Numbered from the stretch's first letter, positions 1-11,320 are shown. The stretch: 64,000 nucleotides of DNA from Nonomuraea sp. SYSU D8015 (GCF_008065375.1 NZ_VJYI01000001.1:1364001-1428000), one strand, 5' to 3'. Notes: a model not told the origin generated them from the letters alone. Numbers and translations: made by a program.

Positions 1-980
1 CCGCCCTCCAGCCGGTCGCGCTGCTCACGCGGCACGGGCCCGGCGGCCTCCCACCGCTCAAGGATGTGACGCAGAGCCGCCCTGGCCGCGCGTACGTCGG
101 TGACCGGGAGGATCTTCTCCGCCTCGGCCAGCAGCTCCTCCTTGACCTGCGCGTTGGCCGCCAGCGAGGCGTCGCGCTCGGCGAAGACCGCCGACCGGGC
201 CTGGAAGAACCGGTCCTGAGCGGCCTTGAAGCGCGCCCACAGCTCGTCCTCGGCCTCCCTGGAGGCCCGGCCCGCGCTCTTCCACTGCTGCATGAGCTCG
301 CGGTAGACGGCCGCGGTCGCGCCCCAGTCGGTGGAGTCGGCGATCGCCTCGGCCTCGGCGACGATGCGCTCCTTGGCCGCGCGCACGCCCTCGCGCTGCT
401 CGTCCAGCCCCGCGAAGTACACCTTGCGCCGCTTGGCGAACGCCGTGCGGGCCGCCGACAGCCGCTTCCACAGCGCGGCCTCGGTGACCCGGTCGATGCG
501 GTCGGCGGCCTTCCACTCCTCGACCAGCTGCCGCAGCCGCTCGCCACCCGACTTCCAGTGGGTGGTCTCCTCCGCGATGCGCTCGGCCTCGGCGACGATG
601 CGCTCCTTGACCGCCCTGGCCTCGGCGCGCGCCTGCTCGCGTGCCGCCTTGACCTCCTCGCGGCGCTGGGCCACCAGCTCCGTCAGGCCGTCGAGCCGGG
701 CGGTCAGCGCGGCCAGGTCGCCGATGGCGTGGGCGTCTGCGACGGCCTCGCGCAGCTTGGCGATGCTGGCCTCGGCCTGCGCCGGCGCCAGATCGGTGCC
801 CCTCACCCGCTGCTCGAGCAGCTGAACCTGGCCCGCCAGCTCGTCGTACTTGCGATGGAAGTAGGCCAGCGCCTCTTCGGGTTCACCGGCCTTCCAGGAG
901 CCGACGGCCCGCTCTCCCTCGGCCGTACGCACGTAGACGGTGCCGTCGTCGTCTACCCGGCCCCACGGGTCGGTGCTCAC
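1..980 (-). CDS. DUF349 domain-containing protein (3' end outside window)
   Basis: The reverse strand is open from a GTG at 980 to the window edge, giving about 326 codons with no stop. The start is chosen because GGAGG lies 5 nt upstream. The protein is highly charged and alpha-helical, with repeats of about 75 residues that contain the pattern W-K-x-A-G/A-R and end in an L/F-W-x-R/K-F/L segment (for example LVEEWKAADR, LMQQWKSAGR, LERWEAAGPV). These are the repeats of the DUF349 family. The molecular function of that family is not established. The C-terminus lies outside the window. Confidence 0.85.
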   Translation of the reverse strand, partial: MSTDPWGRVDDDGTVYVRTAEGERAVGSWKAGEPEEALAYFHRKYDELAGQVQLLEQRVRGTDLAPAQAEASIAKLREAVADAHAIGDLAALTARLDGLTELVAQRREEVKAAREQARAEARAVKERIVAEAERIAEETTHWKSGGERLRQLVEEWKAADRIDRVTEAALWKRLSAARTAFAKRRKVYFAGLDEQREGVRAAKERIVAEAEAIADSTDWGATAAVYRELMQQWKSAGRASREAEDELWARFKAAQDRFFQARSAVFAERDASLAANAQVKEELLAEAEKILPVTDVRAARAALRHILERWEAAGPVPREQRDRLEG

Positions 981-1042
981 CGTGTCCTCCCGCACTATCC
1001 ATCAGACCCTTCGGGACTACTTCGTCCCTAGTTTGTATTACG

Positions 1043-1912
1043 TCAGCTCTTGCCGGCGATTGTCACGTCTTTGATTTCGACGGTTTCCTTTGGCGCCCCC
1101 GTCCCGTCGGCTCCGGGGGAGATGACACCTGCTTTGTTCACCTTGTCGAGGATGTCGAGTCCCTTGGTGATCGTACCCACCGGGGTGTAATCCGGGGTGA
1201 GTCCGATGTCTCCGTAAACGAGGAAGAACTGGCTTCCCGTGGTGCCCGGAGCCTGGGTTTTGGCCATCGCCATCACACCGCGCTTGTACTGGGCGCCCTG
1301 GAGGTTCTCCTCGGCCATCACGTAACCGGGGCCGCCGGTGCCGTCCTGGCTCTTTCCGTCGGCCTTGGCCGCCGGGTCGCCGCACTGCAGCATCGGGAAC
1401 TTGTCGTTGCCCAGACGGTGGCACTTGCTGCCGTCGTAGTAGTTCTTCTTCGCCAGGAACTCCAGCGAGTTGGTCGTGCAGGGCGCCTTGGCGTTGTCAA
1501 GTTCGACCACGATGTCGCCCTGATTCGTCTTGAACGTCATCGTCTTCGTGGCCGGCGTGTTCTTCACCTTCGCCGGAGGCATGCCGACGTCCTTGACCTG
1601 ACCGCCGCCGGGATCCTTGACGTACTCACAGGTGCCGGTCGCCGCGTCGTACGGCTTGGGCCCCGTGCTCGGCGGGGCCGAGGCGGTGTCGGCGGCCGAA
1701 GCCGTGGGCGAGGCGGCCGCCTCCGTCGCCGGGTCCTCTCCGCCCAGCAGCGCCACCGCGGTCACGATGCCGCCGATGACGATCACGACGCCCACGGTGG
1801 AGCCGATGATCGCGTTGCGCTTGGCCTTCTGCTCGCGCTCGAGACGGCGCTGCATCTGCCGCTCGTAGTGCTCGCGCGCCAGCTGCTTCTGCCGGTCCTT
1901 CCCCGTGGCCAC
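1043..1912 (-). CDS. Membrane-anchored cyclophilin-type peptidylprolyl isomerase (copy 1)
   Basis: This is a cyclophilin-fold cis-trans prolyl isomerase expected outside the membrane. It has a charged cytoplasmic N-terminus of about 35 residues, one transmembrane helix (AIIGSTVGVVIVIGGIVTAV), a Ser/Thr/Ala-rich linker, then the cyclophilin domain. Active-site motifs can be seen: HRL and PMLQCGD, matching the family's HRV and FMIQGGD, and SQFFLVYGD. Four cysteines (in TCEY, PCTT, KCHR and LQCGD) are shared with the copy at 5863-6756, which suggests two disulfides. GTG at 1912 is chosen because GGGAGG lies 6-7 nt upstream; TTG at 1933 and ATG at 1927 are also in frame. The gene is divergent from the MBL-hisS-aspS operon. 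Confidence 0.88.
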   Translation of the reverse strand: MATGKDRQKQLAREHYERQMQRRLEREQKAKRNAIIGSTVGVVIVIGGIVTAVALLGGEDPATEAAASPTASAADTASAPPSTGPKPYDAATGTCEYVKDPGGGQVKDVGMPPAKVKNTPATKTMTFKTNQGDIVVELDNAKAPCTTNSLEFLAKKNYYDGSKCHRLGNDKFPMLQCGDPAAKADGKSQDGTGGPGYVMAEENLQGAQYKRGVMAMAKTQAPGTTGSQFFLVYGDIGLTPDYTPVGTITKGLDILDKVNKAGVISPGADGTGAPKETVEIKDVTIAGKS

Positions 1913-2050
1913 CGCTTTGCCTCCCATAGTCAATCAACTGAGGTGGGCGAATCGTATCGGCCAACGGGTAATGATTCGCAGCCCGGCGACCCGCACCGGT
2001 ACCCTTCGGTTACATTCCCATTGGCTTTTCGACGAGATCACCTGAGGCAG

Positions 2051-2731
2051 ATGCTCATCGCCGGCTTCCCCGCAGGGGCCTTCCAGACCAATTGTTACGT
2101 AGTCGCGCCTGCCGCCGGTGAGGAGTGCGTCATCGTCGATCCAGGTCAGGACGCGACCGACGGCGTCGACGAGCTGCTGCGCGAGCACCGTCTCAAGCCG
2201 GTCGCGGTCCTGCTCACCCACGGCCACCTCGACCACGTGTGGTCGGTCGCCCCGGTCTGCGGCGCGCGCGACGTCCCCGCGTGGATCCACCCCGACGACC
2301 GCCACCTGCTGAGCGACCCGGCCGCCGGCTGGTCCGGCACGAGCGCCTCGTTGTTCGGCGGCCTCACGCTGAGCGAGCCCGACGACGTGCGCGAGCTCAC
2401 CGACGGCGCCGTCCTCCAGCTCGCCGGCCTCGAGCTCGTGGTCGACCACACGCCCGGCCATACCAGGGGGTCGGTGATCTTCCGGCTGCCCGGCGACGAC
2501 GTCGTGTTCGCGGGCGACCTGCTGTTCGCCGGCTCCATCGGCCGCACAGACCTTCCCGGGGGCGACTACCCGACGATTCTGCGCAGCCTGGCTACCAAGT
2601 GTCTGCCGCTGCCTGACGATACGGTCGTCCTGCCGGGCCACGGACCACAGACCACGATCGGCCGCGAGCGCGCCACCAACCCGTACCTGAAGGAAGCAGC
2701 GCCGCACGCCGGTCCCACACGAGGGATCTAA
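2051..2731 (+). CDS. MBL-fold metallo-hydrolase (glyoxalase II-like)
   Basis: This is a zinc-dependent metallo-beta-lactamase-fold hydrolase of 226 residues. The metal-binding pattern is complete: THGHLDH (His57, His59, Asp61, His62), then HTPGH, FAGD and PGHG. That layout matches the small glyoxalase II/YcbL-like group, so a thioesterase on hydroxyacyl-glutathione or mycothiol-type conjugates is plausible but unproven. The open frame extends far upstream, but the ATG at 2051 is the sensible start, since the first strand [18 protein letters not shown] matches family N-termini. The stop TAA shares its last A with the ATG of hisS, so the two are translationally coupled. Confidence 0.9.
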   Translation: MLIAGFPAGAFQTNCYVVAPAAGEECVIVDPGQDATDGVDELLREHRLKPVAVLLTHGHLDHVWSVAPVCGARDVPAWIHPDDRHLLSDPAAGWSGTSASLFGGLTLSEPDDVRELTDGAVLQLAGLELVVDHTPGHTRGSVIFRLPGDDVVFAGDLLFAGSIGRTDLPGGDYPTILRSLATKCLPLPDDTVVLPGHGPQTTIGRERATNPYLKEAAPHAGPTRGI

Positions 2732-4049
2732 TGAGCTTCCAAGCACCCAAGGGCACCTTCGACTGGCTGCCGCCCCGCTCGGAGCGGGTCCTCGCCGTAC
2801 GCGAGGCGCTGGCCGCCCCGCTGCGCCAGGCGGGGTACGGCTACATCGAGACGCCGGTCTTCGAAGACACACAGTTGTTCGCCAGGGGCGTAGGAGAGTC
2901 GACCGACATCGTCTCCAAGGAGATGTACACGTTCCCCGACAAGGCAGGACGCTCCCTGACGCTGCGCCCCGAGGGCACGGCCTCGGTCGTGCGCGCCGTG
3001 CTGCAGCACAACCTGCACACCGGTCAGCTCCCGGTCAAGCTGTGGTATTCCGGAAGCCAGTTCCGCTACGAACGCGCCCAGAAGGGCCGCTACCGGCACT
3101 TCTGGCAGGTCGGCGCCGAGGCGCTCGGCTCGGAGGACCCGGCGCTCGACGCCGAGCTGATCGTGCTCGCCGCCCGCGGTTTCGCCTCGCTCGGCCTGAA
3201 GAAGGTCACGCTGCTGCTCAACTCGCTCGGCGACAAGGCCTGCCGCCCGGCCTACCGCGCCGCGCTGCAGGAGTTCCTGCGCGGGCTCGACCTCGACGAG
3301 GACACCAGGGCCCGCATCGAGATCAACCCGCTGCGGGTGCTCGACGACAAGCGGCCCGAGGTGCAGGCGCAGCTCGCCGGCGCGCCCCTGGTCGTCGATC
3401 ACCTGTGCGCCGCCTGCAATGCCTACCACGAGGAGGTCCGCGCGCTGCTGACCGCGTCCGGGGTCGCCTTCGAGGATGACCCGAGGCTGGTGCGCGGGCT
3501 CGACTACTACACGCGCACCACGTTCGAGTTCGTGCACGGCGGGCTCGGCTCGCAGTCGGCCGTCGGCGGGGGCGGCCGCTACGACGGGCTGAGCGAGATG
3601 CTCGACGGCCCGCCGTTGCCGAGCGTCGGGTGGGCGCTCGGGGTCGACCGCACGTTCCTGGCCATGGAGGCCGAGGGGCTGCTCGGCGACGAGGCCGCAC
3701 GGGCGCGCGTCCAGGTGTACGGTGTCCCGCTGGGTGACGACGCCAGGCGCCGGATGTTCCTGCTCATCAGCGAGCTGCGCGCGGCCGGCGTCGCCGCCGA
3801 CATGGCCTTCGGCGGCAAGGGGCTCAAGGGGGCGATGAAGGGGGCCGACCGTTCCGGCGCCCGCTTCGCGCTGATCCTGGGCGAGCGTGACCTCGCCGCC
3901 GACGCCGTGCAAGTGAAAGACCTGACCACCGCTGACCAGACCGAGGTGCCGCTGGCCCAGGTCGTGGACGTCTTGAAGGGGAAAAGTGCAGTGAATGGCG
4001 CGTCAGGGCCGCTGCCGCCCCTCCTCTATCCGTACGAAGGGAAAGTGCA

Positions 4050-4053
<4 letters not shown>
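2731..4053 (+). CDS. hisS: Histidine--tRNA ligase
   Basis: This is a cytoplasmic class II aminoacyl-tRNA synthetase that charges tRNA-His, 440 residues long, which is normal for the family. Visible motifs are the N-terminal PKGTFDWLP, motif 2 in [16 protein letters not shown], the histidine-specific [13 protein letters not shown] loop, GGGGRYDGL, and motif 3 [10 protein letters not shown]-terminal anticodon-binding domain follows from about residue 330. The ATG overlaps the stop of the upstream MBL gene by one base. The 3' end overlaps aspS by 4 nt, so the three genes form one operon. Confidence 0.97.
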
Positions 4054-5798
<1,745 letters not shown>

Positions 5799-5801
5799 GA
5801 A

Positions 5802-5843
5802 ACGCGAAAGCCGGTAGGGCAGGTGCCCTACCGGCTTTCGCGT
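5802..5843. terminator. Bidirectional terminator hairpin between aspS and the second cyclophilin
   Basis: A perfect inverted repeat has 20-nt arms (5802-5821 and 5824-5843) and a 2-nt spacer. It sits 4 nt after the aspS stop and about 20 nt before the stop of the convergent cyclophilin gene. Each strand has a T-containing segment at the outer end, so it can serve both operons. Confidence 0.85.
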
Positions 5844-5862
5844 GAGCCCGCTGGGGAGCCGC

Positions 5863-6756
5863 TCAGGAGAACGTCATGTTCTTGATGATCACCGGGTTCT
5901 TCGGGGCGGTGGTGCCGCCGTCGCCGGTGATGTCGGCCTCGTTGACGAGGAGGTCGTTGCCGTCCTTGGCCATCCCGAGAAGAACGTCCATGCCCTCGCT
6001 GACCACGCCCACGACCGAGTAGCCCGGCTGGATCTGCTGGTTCTCGTCCGACAGCGAGAAGGCGAACTGGCTGTTGTTCTGGCCCGCCGCCTCCGCCGGC
6101 TGCGTCATGAAGACCACGCCCTTGACGGGGGGAATGTCGGCGTTCTCATCGGCGTACACGTAGCCCGCCGTGCCCTGGCCGTCGGTCGGGTTCTTGCCGT
6201 CGGCCTTGGCCTGCGGGTCGCCGCACTGCAGCAGGTGCACGCCGGACACGTCCGGAGTGACCAGGCGGTGGCACTTCATGTCGTTGTAGAAGCGCTTCTT
6301 GTTCAGGAAGCTGAGCGAGTTGACCGTGCACGGCGCCGCGTCGGTCATGAGGTCGACGACGACCTTGCCGCTGTTGAAGTTGATCGTCCACTTCTTCAGC
6401 TTCATGTTGGGCTTCTTGCCCGGCAGGCCCACGAACTTGTTCGGGACCGAGGTGTCACGCTTGTACGTGCACGTCACCGGCCCTGCCTTGGCGGTCGCCG
6501 TGGGACTCGGGAGTGGCGCCGACGCGGAGGCGGAGGCGGACGCCGAGGGCGTGCTCTCCGCCGACGCGGCGTCGGTGCCGTCCTTGTTGACCAGCGTGGT
6601 CGCGGCGAAGATGCCGCCCGCCACCACGACGACGGCCACGCCTGCGCCGATGAAGGTGTTCCGCCTGCCCTTGGCGGACTGTTCGGCCGCTGCGCGCTTC
6701 TCCTGCCGCTCCTTGTGCTCCCGCGCCAGCTCGCTCTTGCGGTCTTCGCCGCTCAC
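5863..6756 (-). CDS. Membrane-anchored cyclophilin-type peptidylprolyl isomerase (copy 2)
   Basis: This 297-residue protein is built like the copy at 1043-1912: a charged N-terminus, one transmembrane helix (TFIGAGVAVVVVAGGIFAAT), a Ser/Ala/Glu-rich linker and a cyclophilin domain. The same four cysteines occur (TCTY, PCTV, KCHR, LQCGD). The active site is more divergent. The FMIQGGD segment is VHLLQCGD and the SQFF segment is SQFAFSLSD, so isomerase activity may be weak. The GTG start has AAGGAGA 6-7 nt upstream. It is convergent with aspS across a strong hairpin. Confidence 0.86.
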   Translation of the reverse strand: MSGEDRKSELAREHKERQEKRAAAEQSAKGRRNTFIGAGVAVVVVAGGIFAATTLVNKDGTDAASAESTPSASASASASAPLPSPTATAKAGPVTCTYKRDTSVPNKFVGLPGKKPNMKLKKWTINFNSGKVVVDLMTDAAPCTVNSLSFLNKKRFYNDMKCHRLVTPDVSGVHLLQCGDPQAKADGKNPTDGQGTAGYVYADENADIPPVKGVVFMTQPAEAAGQNNSQFAFSLSDENQQIQPGYSVVGVVSEGMDVLLGMAKDGNDLLVNEADITGDGGTTAPKNPVIIKNMTFS

Positions 6757-6925
6757 CGCTTGTCTCCTTCATCTTTGCCGACACATGACCAAACAACTCC
6801 GCGCATGCTACCGGCCCTTGATATGTGCCGGACGTAAGTGGCGAAAGCCGTGATGTGCGACTTCTGAGGTCGCGAACCATATCGTGCTCGCATACGTAGG
6901 TGAAAAGAGCACGAAGGAGCCCCCC

Positions 6926-7408
6926 ATGTTCGACCAGATCCTGGGCCTTCCAGCCCATCCCCTGATCGTCCACTTCGCCGTCGTCCTGACCCCCGTGCTC
7001 GTCGCCGTGGCCGCGGTGTACGCCCTGGTGCCGCGCTGGCGGCCGTACGTGGCCTGGGCGGTCGTCCTGCTCTCCCTGGCCGCCCCCGCGGCCGTCTACG
7101 CGGCCAAGGAGAGCGGCGAGAGCCTCAAGGCGGCCCGTTTCGCCACCGCCGACGGCGAGCTCGGCGCCCGCATCTCCGCCCATGAGGGCTTCGCCAACCC
7201 GCTGCTGCTGTCGGTGCTCGGCCTCGCCGCGGTCTCGCTCCTGCTCGTGTACGTCTCCCGCCCCGCCCGCGACTCCGTCGGCCGTGACCGCTTCGGCCGT
7301 GTCACGACGCTGATCCTGTCCGGTATGACGCTGGTGCTGGCCGCGGTGGCCGGCTACTACGTGTTCCAGGCCGGCGACTCCGGAGCGAGAGCCGTGTGGG
7401 GCATGTAA
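6926..7408 (+). CDS. DUF2231 family integral membrane protein
   Basis: This 160-residue protein has four predicted transmembrane helices (about 10-35, 42-62, 92-110 and 130-150). Its N-terminus has the family hallmark GLPAHPLIVHF. DUF2231 proteins are small inner-membrane proteins of unknown role, sometimes next to haem or redox genes, but nothing here supports that link. The ATG at 6926 has GAAGGAG 7 nt upstream. The gene ends 9 nt before rarA. Confidence 0.85.
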   Translation: MFDQILGLPAHPLIVHFAVVLTPVLVAVAAVYALVPRWRPYVAWAVVLLSLAAPAAVYAAKESGESLKAARFATADGELGARISAHEGFANPLLLSVLGLAAVSLLLVYVSRPARDSVGRDRFGRVTTLILSGMTLVLAAVAGYYVFQAGDSGARAVWGM

Positions 7409-7417
7409 TCTCGCGCT

Positions 7418-8719
7418 GTGGAGAGCTTGTTCGATTCAGCGGCTGAGGAGGCCACCCCGCAGCCCCTCGCGGTGCGCATGCGCCCCCGCACCCTCGACGA
7501 GGTCGTCGGCCAGCGGCACCTGCTCGAGTCCAGCACCCCGCTGCGGCGCCTGGTCGAGAGCGAGGCTCCCATGTCGCTGTTCCTGTGGGGGCCGCCGGGC
7601 ACCGGCAAGACCACGCTGGCGTACGTCGTCTCCAACGTCACCAAGCGCCGTTTCGTCGAGATCTCCGCCGTGTCGGCGGGCGTCAAGGACGTGCGGGCCG
7701 CCATCGACAACGCCCGGCGCGAGCTGGGCATGACCGGCCGCCAGACCGTGCTGTTCGTGGACGAGGTCCACCGCTTCAACAAGGCCCAGCAGGACGCCCT
7801 GCTGCCCGCCGTGGAAAACCGCTGGGTCACCTTCATCGGGGCCACCACGGAAAACCCGTTCTTCTCCGTCATCTCGCCGCTGCTGTCGCGCTCGCTGCTG
7901 CTCACGCTGGAGTCCCTGACCGACGACGACATCCGCGCGGTTCTCGAGCGCGCCGTCGCCGACCCGCGCGGCCTCGACGGGCGCGTCACGCTCGCGCCGG
8001 AGGCGCTGGACCATCTCGTACGCCTCGCCGGCGGCGACGCGCGTAGATCGCTGACGTACCTGGAGGCGGCGGCGCTGCTGGCCGACGACATCACGGTCGA
8101 GGTCGTGGAGAAGGCCGTCGACAAGGCCGCCGTGCGCTACGACCGGCAGGGCGACCAGCACTACGACGTGATCAGCGCGTTCATCAAGTCGATGCGCGGA
8201 TCCGACGCCGACGCCGCGCTCCACTACCTGGCCCGCATGATCGAGGCCGGCGAGGACCCGCGCTTCATCGCCCGCCGCATCGTCATCTTCGCCTCCGAGG
8301 ACGTCGGCATGGCCGACCCCACCTGCCTGCAGACCGCCGTCGCCGCCGCCCAGGCCGTGCAGCTCATCGGCCTGCCCGAGGGGCAGATCAACCTCGCCCA
8401 CGCCGTCATCCACTGCGCCCTGGCGCCCAAGTCCAACGCCGTCGTCAAGGCCATCGGCGCCGCGATCGGCGACGTCCGCCGCGGCCTCATCGGCCAGGTC
8501 CCCGGCCACCTGCGCGACGCCCATTACCCGGGGGCCGCCAAGCTGGGCCACGGCGAGGGCTACAAATACCCTCACGACTTCGAGCACGGCCTCGTACGTC
8601 AGGACTACGCGCCCGAGCAGATCCGCGACCGCCGCTACTACGAGCCGACCCGGCACGGCGCCGAGGCCCCGGTCGCCGACCGCTGGTCCAAGATCCGCGA
8701 CTTCCTCCGCGGCTCCTGA
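7418..8719 (+). CDS. rarA: Replication-associated recombination protein RarA (MgsA)
   Basis: This is an AAA+ ATPase that acts at stalled replication forks, related to the clamp loader and RuvB. It has 433 residues. Walker A is GPPGTGKT at 58-65 and Walker B is [10 protein letters not shown] at about 109-118. The sensor and tetramerisation region follows, with [13 protein letters not shown] and a C-terminal [12 protein letters not shown] segment typical of RarA. The GTG start is chosen because the family N-terminus ([17 protein letters not shown]) begins shortly after it. A C-rich tract and a strong hairpin follow the stop. Confidence 0.95.
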   Translation: MESLFDSAAEEATPQPLAVRMRPRTLDEVVGQRHLLESSTPLRRLVESEAPMSLFLWGPPGTGKTTLAYVVSNVTKRRFVEISAVSAGVKDVRAAIDNARRELGMTGRQTVLFVDEVHRFNKAQQDALLPAVENRWVTFIGATTENPFFSVISPLLSRSLLLTLESLTDDDIRAVLERAVADPRGLDGRVTLAPEALDHLVRLAGGDARRSLTYLEAAALLADDITVEVVEKAVDKAAVRYDRQGDQHYDVISAFIKSMRGSDADAALHYLARMIEAGEDPRFIARRIVIFASEDVGMADPTCLQTAVAAAQAVQLIGLPEGQINLAHAVIHCALAPKSNAVVKAIGAAIGDVRRGLIGQVPGHLRDAHYPGAAKLGHGEGYKYPHDFEHGLVRQDYAPEQIRDRRYYEPTRHGAEAPVADRWSKIRDFLRGS

Positions 8720-9121
8720 ACCCCGTGCCTCCGCCCCTTCGGCCCCCTCCTGCCCCTCCGGTCCCTCCGCGCCTCCCCCTCTTGCCCCTCCGGTCCCGCC
8801 GGCCCCTCCCACACAGACACCCGGCCGTGGCGTGCCACCCGCCCCGACGGGCGTCGCACCGATGAGGGAGCTCATGCGCTGAGTCGGCACCCACCCCCCG
8901 GGAGGGCCCGGGCCGCCCCCGCCCGGCGGCCCGGGCGCGCCGCTGCCGGCGGTGCAAGGCGCGCCGATGAGCGGCTCTTGTGTGTGGGGCGCGCCCTCCG
9001 GCGCCAGGCCGGCGGGATGCGGTGCGGTGGAGGTCGGCGCAACGGGGACGGCGGTCAGGCGGCGCATGGGCGGTGGCGGGCCGGACGTCGTCGGGGACGG
9101 GCGCGGTAGATTGGGCGCGCC
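8720..9121. other. 402-nt intergenic region: C-rich tract and GC hairpin
   Basis: There is no convincing gene here. From 8721 to about 8815 the + strand is very C-rich and G-poor, made of short iterations of CCCCTCCGGTCC-like units. It resembles a Rho-utilisation region for transcripts leaving rarA. A perfect hairpin follows at 8906-8936. The rest is GC-rich sequence leading to the cyclase-family gene. Confidence 0.55.
8906..8936 (+). terminator. Strong GC hairpin downstream of rarA
   Basis: Perfect 12-nt arms at 8906-8917 and 8925-8936 enclose a 7-nt loop (CCCGCCC). There is no T tract, so this is not a classical intrinsic terminator. It could stabilise 3' ends formed after the C-rich tract. 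Confidence 0.45.
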
Positions 9122-9871
9122 ATGAGCCAGTACCGCGCCTCCCTCGACGCCTCCATCGCCTTCAGCAACGGCGGTGACCTCACCGTTCACGGGTTCCGTG
9201 TCGACCTGCCCGGCCCCGACGCCTCCAAGGACCAGATCGCGGCGTTGTTCGTGGCCTCCCTGGGCCTGCTGATGACCGACACCGTGGAGCTGACCAACGT
9301 GCGGATCTTCGCCGAGCCGCACAAAGGCACCCGCGGAGGGCCGTCGGACGGGAGCCGCACCCGCCAGAGCACCGGCGGCGGCGCGCTGATCGAGCTCAAC
9401 CACCTCCCGCAAGAGGGCGGCACCTACCTTGAGGCACCTCACGGCGATCTCCCCGCCATCCCGCTCCCGCGCACCGTCGACGTCCCCGCCGTCGTGGTGA
9501 GGGTGACCGGCGCGGAGCGGCGATCGGTGGACGTGGGATCACTGGCCGCCTTCGACGTCCGCGGCCGCGCCGTCCTCCTTCACACTGGCGTCCGCGAGGG
9601 CCACTGCCTCACGCGGGCGGCCGCGGCCTGGCTGGTGGAGCACGAGGCCGCGCTGGTCGGCACCGACGCCGACGGCCTGGACGACGGCACGCGCGAGGAG
9701 CGGCCCGCCCGCGAGACGCTGCTGAGCGCAGGCGTGCCCGTCGTCGAAAGGCTGACCGGCCTGGAGAGCCTGCCGCCGACCGGGGCGCTGTTCACGGCGG
9801 CCCCACCCCGCCTCAGGGGCGTCGCCCGCGTCCCGGTCCGCGCGTACGCCCGCGTCCCGGCGCACCCCTGA
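9122..9871 (+). CDS. Divergent, shortened cyclase-family (PF04199-like) protein
   Basis: The C-terminal half (about 150-249) reads like a kynurenine-formamidase/cyclase-family hydrolase: VRGRAVLLHTGV, ALVGTDADGLDD, LLSAGVPVVERLTGL, then LPPTGALFTAAPPRLRG. The metal motif HxGTHxDxPxH is altered to QEGGTYLEAPHG, so the usual ligands are partly missing. The part between ALIELNH and GGTYLEAP is much shorter than I expect. The first 75 residues (for example DLTVHGFRVDLPG and VELTNVRIFAEPHKGTRGGP) form a separate module. This module seems to occur in actinobacterial cyclase proteins. ATG at 9122 is used. Catalytic activity is uncertain. Confidence 0.6.
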   Translation: MSQYRASLDASIAFSNGGDLTVHGFRVDLPGPDASKDQIAALFVASLGLLMTDTVELTNVRIFAEPHKGTRGGPSDGSRTRQSTGGGALIELNHLPQEGGTYLEAPHGDLPAIPLPRTVDVPAVVVRVTGAERRSVDVGSLAAFDVRGRAVLLHTGVREGHCLTRAAAAWLVEHEAALVGTDADGLDDGTREERPARETLLSAGVPVVERLTGLESLPPTGALFTAAPPRLRGVARVPVRAYARVPAHP

Positions 9872-9977
9872 GCGGGTCGCGGACGCGTGCGTGAGAGTCG
9901 CGACGCATGGGTGACAGGCCGTGCGACGCGTATGTGAAAGCCGTACTAAACAGGCGTTCACGGGGAATCACAACCGT

Positions 9978-10841
9978 GTGAAGGCGACCGTTACCCCCGG
10001 CGGCGGCCTGTTCGGCCCCCAGTCGATCACCTGGAGAATCCACACCGAGTCCCTCGGCCGGCTCGCCGTGCTGCGCGCCTTCCAACTGCAGGCCCTGCAC
10101 CCCCGCACCATCCGCGGCATCGCCCAGAACTGCCTGCTCGACGACCCGGAAGTGGCCCGCGCGCGGCTGCGGCGCCAGCTCGACTTCGTCACCGTGCGCA
10201 CGTTCGGCACCCGTGAGCAGGCCGAGCAGGCGGCCGAGCGGGTCCGCCGCGTGCACGCCCGCCTCATCGGCCTCGACACCGACACAGGCACCCTGTTCCG
10301 CGTGAACGAGGACGACAATCTCCGCTGGGTCCACTGCGTGGAGACCTCCTCCCACCTGGAGATCGCCCGCCGCTGCGGCGTGCCGCTGAGCGGCGCCGAG
10401 GCGGACGCGTACGTGGCCGAACAGCGGCGCAGCGCCCGCCTCGTCGGCTTGCGCGACGTCCCCGGCGACGTGGCCGAGCTGCGCGACTACTTCGCCGGCA
10501 TGCGCCCGTACCTGTCCGCCACCGACGAGGCACGCGACGCGCTGCGCCGCAGCGTCAGCCCGCAGCTGTCGGTCCGGCTGGCGCTCCTCACCCCGCCACT
10601 CGAGCTCGGCTCGCTGCCCGCCGCGGGCGCGCTCGCCTTCGCGACGCTGCCCGCGTGGGCCAAGGAGATGTACGGCTGCCGCGGCGGCAGAGCCTCCGAA
10701 TACGCCGCCGACACGGCGCTCAAGGCGCTGCGCGCTGCCATGGCCGCCCTGCCGGAACGGCTGGTCGCGCCCGAGATCCGGGCGGCACGGGCCCTCATGA
10801 GATCGGCTGCTCAACTGCGGGGAGCCGGCGTGGCGGCCTGA
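9978..10841 (+). CDS. Oxygenase MpaB / DUF2236 family protein
   Basis: This 287-residue protein matches the DUF2236/MpaB pattern: WRIHTESLGRLAVLRAFQLQ near the start, then EQAAERVRRVHARLIG and NLRWVHCVETSSHLEIARRC. The conserved histidines of RVHARL and WVH probably bind haem-type iron, as proposed for latex-oxygenase-like members. GTG at 9978 is preferred because the family similarity starts just after it; ATG-type starts upstream would add unrelated residues. The ribosome site (GGGGA, about 11 nt away) is weak. Its substrate is unknown. Confidence 0.75.
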   Translation: MKATVTPGGGLFGPQSITWRIHTESLGRLAVLRAFQLQALHPRTIRGIAQNCLLDDPEVARARLRRQLDFVTVRTFGTREQAEQAAERVRRVHARLIGLDTDTGTLFRVNEDDNLRWVHCVETSSHLEIARRCGVPLSGAEADAYVAEQRRSARLVGLRDVPGDVAELRDYFAGMRPYLSATDEARDALRRSVSPQLSVRLALLTPPLELGSLPAAGALAFATLPAWAKEMYGCRGGRASEYAADTALKALRAAMAALPERLVAPEIRAARALMRSAAQLRGAGVAA

Positions 10842-10927
10842 TAACGGCTCGCCGTCCTCACCAACGTTGTCCCTCGAACGCGATAGGGTCTTGGCGTTCC
10901 GGCCCAGCGTACGAGGGAGATGAGCGG

Positions 10928-11320
10928 ATGCTTACCGCTGGAGAGGTCGCCGGGCTGATCGCCGCCACGGGCTGGATAGTCCTGGTCTGCGTTCTCGCCA
11001 TGGTGCTCGTCAAGCTCGCCCGGCTGCTCACGGAGACGACCAAGGCGGTCTCCGACCTCAACAACCGCCTGGCGCCGCTGCTCGACGACATGAGCGTCAC
11101 GGTCAACGAGACCAACAGGCAGCTGATCGCCGTCGAGGCCATCGCCAAGGACGTCAAGCAGGTCAGCGGCCACGCCGCCAAGCTGAGCGCGGTGACGCAG
11201 ACCATCTTCACCGGGCCGCTGATCAAGGTGTCGTCGCTGGGCTACGGGGTGCGGCGCGCCATCGAGGCCCGCCGGCCGTCCCGGCCCAGGTCCAGGCAGC
11301 AGCCCAGGCGGACACGATGA
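10928..11320 (+). CDS. DUF948 domain-containing membrane protein
   Basis: This 130-residue protein has one N-terminal transmembrane helix (GWIVLVCVLAMVLVKLARLL) and then an amphipathic helix of about 70 residues (VSDLNNRLAPLLDDMSVTV) of the DUF948 type. A basic, Arg/Pro-rich tail follows. DUF948 proteins are unexplained and often precede alaS in actinobacteria. The ATG has AGGGAGA about 7 nt upstream. Its stop overlaps the next gene by 4 nt (ATGA). Confidence 0.82.
   Translation: MLTAGEVAGLIAATGWIVLVCVLAMVLVKLARLLTETTKAVSDLNNRLAPLLDDMSVTVNETNRQLIAVEAIAKDVKQVSGHAAKLSAVTQTIFTGPLIKVSSLGYGVRRAIEARRPSRPRSRQQPRRTR

Noticed and set aside
8487..8957. Reverse-strand frames with collagen-like Gly-Pro-x-Gly runs (for example EGPAGPEGQEGEA)
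   Set aside because: They are the complement of the C-rich tract after rarA; the low-complexity DNA produces Gly/Pro/Arg repeats in several frames. No ribosome site or conserved domain.
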